DNA of 9,129 nt from JAZLIL01 sp045617405 (GTDB taxonomy: Bacteria > Bacillota > Clostridia > Lachnospirales > Lachnospiraceae): contig JAZLIL010000042.1 of NCBI GenBank assembly GCA_045617405.1, positions 1 through 9,129 on the forward strand. Direction: 5' to 3'. The notes under the pieces are model-generated. The model saw only the letters and a list, made by a program, of their open reading frames with translations. It searched no databases and was not told where the DNA came from. Shown here piece by piece: positions 5,326 through 9,129 of the stretch. The translations under genes and the position numbers were made by a program. The first letter of the stretch is position 1, and every line of letters starts with the position of its first letter.

Positions 5326-7071
5326 CTAGCGCATTCCAGCCATGTAAATTTCCTTATATTTCGGGCATGTCTCCATCAGTTCGTTATGCTCTCCCATTCC
5401 GATAACACTTCCCTCATCCATCACAATAATTCTGTCCGCACCGGCAAGCCCCGAGATCCTTTGCGACACAACAATTGCAGCGGTATCGGACCTTTTCATA
5501 TCGAATTCTTTCCAAAAGTTCACCTCGGTTTCGTAATCAATCGACGAAAGAGCATCATCAAAAATCATTACGTCACTCCGGCGAAGAAGCGTTCTCGCAA
5601 GCTGAAGGCGCTGCCTCTGACCTCCCGTAATTGTCCCGCCGTCCTGATAAAGCGGTCTGTCAAGCATGTCGGGGGTAATAAAGCTTTCCGCGCCCACAAT
5701 TGCCACTGCCTCAAGTATTTCTTCATCAGAAACATTTTTCTTTCCCATTGTAAGGTTGTCCCTGAACGTTCCCTTAAACACCGGTGCGTTCTGAAGTGCC
5801 ACATGGACACGTGAACGAAGCTCTTTCATGGGGATGTCCCGGACCGAACGTCCAAACAGCCTTATTTCGCCTTCCGTTGCTTCGTACATTCCTGTTATCA
5901 TGCTGACAACCGATGTTTTTCCCGAGCCTGCACTTCCTGTGATAACTACAAGCTCACCTTTGTTGACAAAAAATGAAAGGTTTGAAACTGCTGCCTCGGT
6001 CGCCTGGCTGTACATCAGCGACACCTTGTCAAAGAGGACGTACTCATCACCTGGTTCAGGTTCGTTCTCTTCAACAGGCTGAACCGTCACTGCGCTGCCT
6101 CTCTCCTCGGTTTCTTCGGACTCCCCGTCCTTTTCGATGATGCTTCCGGTTCTTAGAAGTCTCTCTACCCTTGCTGCAGATACCGAAGCTTTACTTTCAA
6201 CAACAATAACCCCCGCAAGCTTCACAAGCTCAACGAGAATCAAAATCATGTAATTTATAATGGCGATAAAACCGCCCGTTGAAACCATGCCTATCGTCAT
6301 CTGCCCTTTCGACACTCTGATAACAAGAATCATAAGGATGTTCAAAACAGCATAGGTAAGAGGATTCATAACAGCTGAAAGTATTCCGCCATCAGCCACC
6401 GGGGGCTTGCGTCTGTCCTTTTCCAAAGCAGAAGCTTTCCCCGATTCACTTCTGTCCTTTGATCCTTCAGAGGAAGAATCCATGCCCTCCTCAGGACGTA
6501 CTTCATATTCATCGTCCTGAAGCTTTTTCAGGCTCGGGAGCGTAAGGAACATGGTCGAATAGACTATGGCAAAAAGCACCGGAATAATAACGGCAAAGAT
6601 AAATGCAAACCTGGCGTCGATGGTAAACGCCATTATTATTGTGCCTAATACAATTACAGGAGAATGGAGAATGAGTGTAAGGCCCGAAGCTATCCCCACC
6701 CTGACTTTTTCGGAATCTTCCATCACTGTTGAGAAAATTTCAGAAACAGAAAACCCGTCAATCACCGTCATTTTCATCCTGTTAACCTTAACAAAGGCAT
6801 CCGTTTTGATGTCCGATGATGCGCCGGCCGCCGAATAGTCGGCAAAATACTGTGCAATAAGGGAACACGCAAATCCAACGAGACCGAAGACAACAATCAT
6901 CATGGTTCTTCCAAAGATATAGTTCTTGTCGGTCGTATGCGCCCCTTTGTCAATAGTTTCCATGACAACGAGCGGCAGAAGAAGCTCAAGGCACGCTTCA
7001 AACAGCCTGAAGAAAGGCCCAAGCGTGCTTGTTACAGTATATTTTTTCAGATAGTCAAGTATCAGTTTCAT
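5326..7071 (-). CDS. ABC exporter half-transporter with degenerate ATPase site and shortened intracellular loop 2
   Basis: 581 residues with fused membrane and ATPase domains. Membrane segments fall near residues 15-38, 55-77, 132-150, 155-178, 236-252 and 264-290. The ATPase domain has Walker A GSAGSGKT (379-386), Q-loop Gln427, signature TGGQ (482-485) and Walker B ending FDD (504-506). Asp506 stands where the catalytic Glu is usual, and the switch His is Gln537 (VSQRIS). That pairing is typical of the non-catalytic half of heterodimeric exporters such as TM287/288. Residues 185-230, where helices 4-5 normally extend and carry coupling helix 2, are a Ser/Glu/Lys-rich low-complexity linker. 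A second acidic linker spans 312-342. The start follows GAGG with a 6-base spacer. No partner half-transporter is in the window, and the cargo is unknown. Before the insertion at rlmH, this gene would have directly followed rlmH. Confidence 0.88.
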   Translation of the reverse strand: MKLILDYLKKYTVTSTLGPFFRLFEACLELLLPLVVMETIDKGAHTTDKNYIFGRTMMIVVFGLVGFACSLIAQYFADYSAAGASSDIKTDAFVKVNRMKMTVIDGFSVSEIFSTVMEDSEKVRVGIASGLTLILHSPVIVLGTIIMAFTIDARFAFIFAVIIPVLFAIVYSTMFLTLPSLKKLQDDEYEVRPEEGMDSSSEGSKDRSESGKASALEKDRRKPPVADGGILSAVMNPLTYAVLNILMILVIRVSKGQMTIGMVSTGGFIAIINYMILILVELVKLAGVIVVESKASVSAARVERLLRTGSIIEKDGESEETEERGSAVTVQPVEENEPEPGDEYVLFDKVSLMYSQATEAAVSNLSFFVNKGELVVITGSAGSGKTSVVSMITGMYEATEGEIRLFGRSVRDIPMKELRSRVHVALQNAPVFKGTFRDNLTMGKKNVSDEEILEAVAIVGAESFITPDMLDRPLYQDGGTITGGQRQRLQLARTLLRRSDVMIFDDALSSIDYETEVNFWKEFDMKRSDTAAIVVSQRISGLAGADRIIVMDEGSVIGMGEHNELMETCPKYKEIYMAGMR

Positions 7072-7084
7072 AAAAAACCTCTAT

Positions 7085-7101
7085 TTATGATACGGTTCAC
7101 C
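7085..7101 (-). repeat. Distal att-like direct repeat (attR), second copy of the rlmH 3' end
   Basis: The minus strand reads GGTGAACCGTATCATAA, identical over 17 bases to the rlmH 3' end at 7563-7579 and in the same orientation. Read in the rlmH frame it encodes GEPYHK followed by TAG, so it is a second RlmH C-terminus standing alone 10 bases before the exporter ATG. The TAG overlaps the exporter's GAGG ribosome binding site. Confidence 0.85.
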
Positions 7102-7106
7102 GTATC
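7089..7106. repeat. Inverted repeat at the cassette's distal end
   Basis: GATACGG-TTCA-CCGTATC is a perfect 7-bp inverted repeat with a 4-base centre. It overlaps the distal att copy and is absent at the rlmH copy, where the outer arm is replaced by rlmH sequence. It therefore includes element-derived bases, like the terminal inverted repeats that flank SCC elements. Confidence 0.7.
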
Positions 7107-7192
7107 GCTTCAAGTGTATCACGAAACCTCTGTAGACTGGCAATGATTCTGTATACAGAGTTTATTTTGTGTCATTTTTTCGATTTTTCGGA

Positions 7193-7221
7193 TTGACAAA
7201 TCTCTTATTCTATTGTAATAT
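7193..7221 (+). promoter_or_regulatory. Candidate plus-strand promoter inside the cassette
   Basis: TTGACA (7193-7198), a 17-base spacer, then TAATAT (7216-7221, 4 of 6 to TATAAT). It would fire outward toward rlmH, antisense to the fragment. A short CCCAT/ATGGG hairpin with TTTT follows at 7223-7243, so a long product is unlikely. AT-rich DNA gives such matches by chance, and no plus-strand gene with a ribosome binding site follows. Confidence 0.3.
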
Positions 7222-7280
7222 TCCCATATAAGAAATGGGTTTTCACCGTACAGTCTATGACTCAAGCGGGCCACTCGTTT

Positions 7281-7287
7281 CTTTTTT
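7281..7287 (-). other. A AAA AAG slippery heptamer at the frameshift point
   Basis: On the minus strand, ATA AAA AAG places the heptamer A_AAA_AAG exactly in the zero frame, the same sequence used for -1 slippage in E. coli dnaX. Slipping back one base continues as GAA ACG AGT GGC and ends at TAG 7257-7255. There is no obvious upstream Shine-Dalgarno stimulator and only weak 4-bp hairpins downstream, so a simple one-A deletion from a run of seven is equally plausible. Confidence 0.5.
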
Positions 7288-7558
7288 ATTGTTGTAAGAT
7301 CATACAGATATTTTTTACCATCTTCATCATGCCTTACGAGCATGATAGCTGTAAATATATTGTACCTTTCAAGTTCACCATCATTGTTATATACCGGAAT
7401 ACCAAATCGAACGTTATACCTATACCATCCATTTTGGGCGTCCTTAGAATGCTTCTTTTCCTTGTTTTCTTCCCATGTATTATTGGTCGGTACGGCAATC
7501 TGTATAAGTTCCGGGATAGCTTGCGCAGCATTAGCTTTGGCTAGTCTGCGTTCGCTAT

Positions 7559-8038
7559 TCACTTATGATACGGTTCACCTGCATTTATCCTTGCGGACCG
7601 GTAAATCTGTTCAAGGAGAATGACACGCATCAGCTGGTGCGGATAGGTCATTGGGCCAAAGCTAAGCTTCATGTCGGAAGCCGCAGACACTTCTTCCGAA
7701 AGTCCGAGAGACCCTCCGATTATAAACGTAACATGACTGACTCCGCCGACACAAAGCTTCGACATCTTCTTTGCAAGCTCAGTACTTGATAGTTCTTCAC
7801 CGCCTATTTCCAGGGTAATCACATAGGAGTCCTCCTTGAGACTCTTAAGCAGCCTCTTCCCTTCACGGTCTTTGACGATTCTCTCCTCCGCCTCGCTCAT
7901 GCTCTCGGGAGCCTTTTCATCCTCGACTTCGATAGTCTCGACCTTGTGGTAGCGACTGAGTCTCTTCATGTACTCATCAATTGCCTGCTGAAAAAAACGT
8001 TCCTTAATCTTTCCGACTGCCAATACAGTAATATGCAT
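7559..8038 (-). CDS. rlmH: 23S rRNA (pseudouridine1915-N3)-methyltransferase RlmH
   Basis: 159 residues, exactly the normal length. It is a single SPOUT domain: N-terminal MHITVLAVGKIKERF (1-15), LEIGGEELSS (76-85), FIIGGSLGLSEEV (105-117) at the knot, LSFGPMTYPHQLMR (125-138), EQIYR (143-147) and the invariant C-terminus GEPYHK (154-159). It methylates N3 of pseudouridine 1915 (E. coli numbering) in helix 69 of 23S rRNA on assembled 70S ribosomes, using S-adenosylmethionine and acting as a homodimer. ATG at 8038 follows AAGGTGA with suitable spacing. The last 17 bases before the final GTGA are duplicated 478 bp downstream, so the C-terminus is supplied by an att-like sequence, but the protein is complete. 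It overlaps the cassette fragment by 4 bases. It was probably once directly followed by the exporter gene. Confidence 0.97.
   Translation of the reverse strand: MHITVLAVGKIKERFFQQAIDEYMKRLSRYHKVETIEVEDEKAPESMSEAEERIVKDREGKRLLKSLKEDSYVITLEIGGEELSSTELAKKMSKLCVGGVSHVTFIIGGSLGLSEEVSAASDMKLSFGPMTYPHQLMRVILLEQIYRSARINAGEPYHK
7563..7579 (-). repeat. Proximal att-like direct repeat (attL) within the rlmH 3' end
   Basis: The minus strand reads GGTGAACCGTATCATAA, encoding the GEPYH-K end of RlmH. It is identical to 7085-7101. After the shared bases this copy continues GTGA (RlmH stop) and the distal copy ATAG, so identity ends at the same base on each side. SCC attachment sites cover the same codons. 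Confidence 0.85.
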
Positions 8039-8081
8039 ATCATCACCTTAAATATCCGTATTTACTCAATTAATTTTTCTT

Positions 8082-8095
8082 ATTGAACATTCAAT
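8082..8095. promoter_or_regulatory. 14-bp palindrome in the rlmH leader
   Basis: ATTGAA-CA-TTCAAT, six perfect base pairs around a 2-base centre. The shape and spacing fit a dimeric repressor operator of the MarR or Fnr-like type, but the region is AT-rich and no regulator gene is nearby, so assignment is weak. Confidence 0.3.
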
Positions 8096-8188
8096 TCGTA
8101 CTTTTTGCCGTATTTTATCGCATCGGTGCATTACAACATTCACATTTCACAAAAACGGTTACAAAAAAATTTTTACTTTTCACTAATT

Positions 8189-8217
8189 TTGACACAATTT
8201 CGACACATTTTAATGAT
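8189..8217 (+). promoter_or_regulatory. Candidate plus-strand promoter for a short RNA
   Basis: TTGACA (8189-8194), a 17-base spacer, AATGAT (8212-8217, 4 of 6). A transcript from about 8225 would cross the AGTTGC/GCAACT arms and end at the terminator at 8317-8343, whose seven-T run faces this direction, giving an RNA of about 120 bases. No known RNA family is recognised. Confidence 0.25.
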
Positions 8218-8237
8218 ATTTTTTTCTTGCAATGATA

Positions 8238-8262
8238 AGTTGCAGAGCAACTCCATAGTTGC
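8238..8262. repeat. Three-arm alternating hairpin AGTTGC / GCAACT / AGTTGC
   Basis: The plus strand reads AGTTGC-AGA-GCAACT-CCAT-AGTTGC. The middle arm can pair perfectly over 6 bp with either the left or the right copy, so two hairpins exclude each other on a transcript of either strand. That is the layout of a simple conformational switch, but no ligand-binding fold or terminator next to it was recognised. Confidence 0.5.
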
Positions 8263-8278
8263 TTTCTACTCCCACCCT

Positions 8279-8284
8279 ATTATA
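8279..8284 (-). promoter_or_regulatory. Candidate -10 box of the rlmH promoter
   Basis: A perfect TATAAT on the minus strand, followed 7 bases later by a G-rich start (GGGTGGGAG). No good -35 hexamer lies 16-18 bases upstream and no TG extension is present, so it is only a candidate. It lies directly downstream of the ABC-F terminator, the expected place for an rlmH promoter. Confidence 0.35.
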
Positions 8285-8316
8285 TGTGTGGTAAGTTCTT
8301 GTAATTTACTGCCGTG

Positions 8317-8343
8317 AAAAAGCAAGCTAAGCTTGCTTTTTTT
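8317..8343. terminator. Bidirectional rho-independent terminator after the ABC-F gene
   Basis: AAAAAGCAAGC (8317-8327), loop TAA, GCTTGCTTTTT (8331-8341) form an 11-bp perfect stem. The plus strand has seven T (8337-8343) and the minus strand five T (8321-8317). It lies about 67 bases after the ABC-F stop codon and separates that gene from rlmH. Confidence 0.9.
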
Positions 8344-8409
8344 CGTTGTCCTTTTTCCGGCCGGGCACTTTATCACTTTTTCGTTGAAGAATCAGCAGCT
8401 TGGTTCCTG

Positions 8410-9129
8410 CTAAGTCAGGCTGTCCCAAAGCTCCATTGCCTCCATCAGTTTCTCTTCACACTCTTCCTTTGCCTGTTGAAGCTCCATGAGCTTTGCTGCA
8501 TCCGTGGCATTTTTCTCATCTGAAAGCTGTTCATCAATCTTTGCTATTTCAGCTTCAAGGCGTTCGATTGTTTCTTCAGCCTTCTTCATGTCATTTTGCT
8601 GCTTCCGGATTCTTGCCTGCTCCTGTTTCTTTTCGGCCCAGTCTGTCTTTCCCGCACTATCTGACGTTCCTCTGACCGCGCCGGCAGATGATGCAGTCTG
8701 TTGCTTTTCCCTTTCAGACAGATAATAGTCGTAATTACCGTTATAGATCTTAATATTCCTGTCCCTGAGTTCAAACACTCTCGTTGCTGTACGGTTAATA
8801 AAGTACCTGTCGTGCGACACGCAAAGTACTGTCCCCTCGTAAGATGAGATTGCATCCTCCAGAATTTCCTTGGATGCGATATCGAGATGATTTGTGGGCT
8901 CATCGAGGATAAGAAGATTTGCATCCGAAAGCATCAGCTTTGCCAGTGAAACACGTCCCTTCTCTCCGCCGGAAAGATCTCCGATAAGCTTGAATACATC
9001 ATCGCCCGTAAAAAGAAACGCTGCGAGAGTATTGCGCACTTTCGTGTTGTCAAGTGAAGGATAGGCGTCCTGAATCTCGGAAAATGCGGTTTTTGAGGCA
9101 TCAAGAACGTGATGTTCCTGATCGTAGTA
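8410..9129 (-). CDS. ABC-F family ATPase, C-terminal 239 residues (N-terminus outside window)
   Basis: The frame is open to the right edge, so only the second ATPase domain and the tail are seen. In the fragment: helical region ending VRNTLAAFLFTGDDVFK (31-47), signature LSGGEKGR (52-59), Walker B LLILDEPTNHLD (72-83) with catalytic Glu77, and switch His106 in CVSHDRYF. A basic linker (about 138-168) and a C-terminal coiled coil (about 165-235) follow, as in Uup/YdiF-type members. LDEPTNHLD and the absence of membrane segments mark ABC-F proteins, which bind the ribosomal E site to relieve stalled translation or, in some subfamilies, protect against antibiotics. Subfamily cannot be fixed without the P-site linker, which is outside the window. 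It is followed by a strong terminator and is near another ribosome-related gene, rlmH, in the same direction. Confidence 0.93.
   Translation of the reverse strand, partial: YYDQEHHVLDASKTAFSEIQDAYPSLDNTKVRNTLAAFLFTGDDVFKLIGDLSGGEKGRVSLAKLMLSDANLLILDEPTNHLDIASKEILEDAISSYEGTVLCVSHDRYFINRTATRVFELRDRNIKIYNGNYDYYLSEREKQQTASSAGAVRGTSDSAGKTDWAEKKQEQARIRKQQNDMKKAEETIERLEAEIAKIDEQLSDEKNATDAAKLMELQQAKEECEEKLMEAMELWDSLT

Larger units (their letters stand above)
7119..7562 (-). pseudogene. Truncated mobile-element protein fragment with an apparent -1 frameshift
   Basis: The open frame is 147 residues from a GTG whose bases overlap the rlmH stop (GTGA), with an in-frame TAA immediately before it. There is no well-spaced ribosome binding site, so any translation would rely on coupling to rlmH. 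Residues 5-92 (RRLAKANAAQAIPELIQIA, GWYRY at 45-49, VERYN-like LERYN, LVRH at 75-78, KYLYDLTTI at 84-92) resemble, from memory, a domain seen in large polyvalent proteins and MuF-type toxins of phages and integrative elements (LPD3/PBECR-like). The exact family needs a profile search. From residue 95 the frame gives unrelated basic sequence. The -1 frame after the A-tract instead reads KKETSGPLES then TAG at 7257-7255, which matches the C-terminus I recall for this family. A one-base loss or ribosomal slippage explains it. The N-terminus is cut at the att junction. Confidence 0.6.
7102..7579 (-). mobile_element. 478-bp cassette remnant integrated in the 3' end of rlmH (SCC-like site)
   Basis: The unit between equivalent points of two 17-bp direct repeats is 478 bp. 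It is visibly more AT-rich than its neighbours and holds only a fragment resembling mobile-element proteins. The rlmH 3' end is the attachment site of staphylococcal SCC elements, whose repeats also lie over the codons for the YHK ending and stop. Deleting the unit restores an intact rlmH ending GEPYHK-TAG that overlaps the exporter's ribosome binding site, as expected for a clean insertion. No recombinase, transposase or ccr gene is visible, so it is either a deletion derivative of a larger element or a non-autonomous cassette. Presence of the repeat is seen directly; the integrative origin is inference. Confidence 0.7.
8039..8409. other. 371-base intergenic region upstream of rlmH
   Basis: No convincing protein gene. 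From right to left it contains the bidirectional terminator of the ABC-F gene (8317-8343), a TATAAT box for minus-strand transcription (8279-8284), three alternating hairpin arms (8238-8262), a very AT-rich stretch with repeated GACACA and CAC words (8131-8210), and a 14-bp palindrome (8082-8095) about 45 bases before the rlmH start. If the TATAAT box is used, rlmH has an unusually long leader of about 230 bases. Confidence 0.6.

Noticed and set aside
7257..7544. 95-residue plus-strand hydrophobic frame in the cassette
   Set aside because: Antisense to the mobile-element fragment, no ribosome binding site; hydrophobicity follows from the complementary charged codons.
8105..8317. 70-residue plus-strand frame in the spacer before rlmH
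   Set aside because: Non-ATG start, no ribosome binding site, composition of random AT-rich sequence, runs into the terminator.
1..9129. CRISPR array, tRNA or rRNA genes, intact insertion sequence
   Set aside because: No regularly spaced repeats, no cloverleaf or rRNA-like stretch and no transposase seen on either strand.

Overview
The window looks like a chromosomal segment of a strictly anaerobic Firmicute of class Clostridia, most likely a gut or rumen Lachnospiraceae. This is inferred from the flavin-based anaerobic energy genes, AGGAGG-type ribosome binding sites, moderate GC with AT-rich spacers, and protein styles recalled from that family. No rRNA, tRNA, CRISPR array or complete transposase is visible. 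All convincing genes are on the minus strand, so the window reads biologically from right (9129) to left (1).

Layout in transcription order: (1) 8410-9129, the C-terminal part of an ABC-F ribosome-associated ATPase, closed by a strong bidirectional terminator. (2) 8039-8409, a 371-base spacer with that terminator, a possible rlmH promoter and a leader with mutually exclusive hairpins. (3) 7559-8038, rlmH. (4) 7102-7579, a 478-bp insertion in the 3' end of rlmH, bounded by a 17-bp direct repeat and holding a fragment of a mobile-element protein with an apparent -1 frameshift. (5) 5326-7071, an ABC exporter half with a degenerate ATPase site and a missing second intracellular loop. (6) 401-5193, a four-gene operon: acyl-CoA ligase, acyl-CoA dehydrogenase, EtfB, and EtfA with an N-terminal 2[4Fe-4S] ferredoxin domain. 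It has a clear promoter, a 5'-terminal hairpin and a terminator. (7) 1-324, the start of a membrane-anchored Ala/Glu/Lys-rich protein.

The four-gene operon has the content and order of carBCDE of the Acetobacterium woodii caffeate respiration pathway: activate a 2-enoic acid to its CoA ester, then reduce it with an Etf that probably couples NADH oxidation to reduction of both the enoyl-CoA and ferredoxin. CarA (CoA transferase) is not present, and the substrate cannot be read from the sequence.

The insertion at rlmH is the second point of interest. The rlmH 3' end is the integration site of staphylococcal SCC elements. Here both boundaries encode the RlmH ending GEPYHK plus a stop codon. Removing the insert in silico restores a complete rlmH whose stop overlaps the ribosome binding site of the ABC exporter gene, so an rlmH-exporter gene pair was apparently split by a cassette. 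No recombinase is present, so what is left is a remnant or a non-autonomous mini-cassette.
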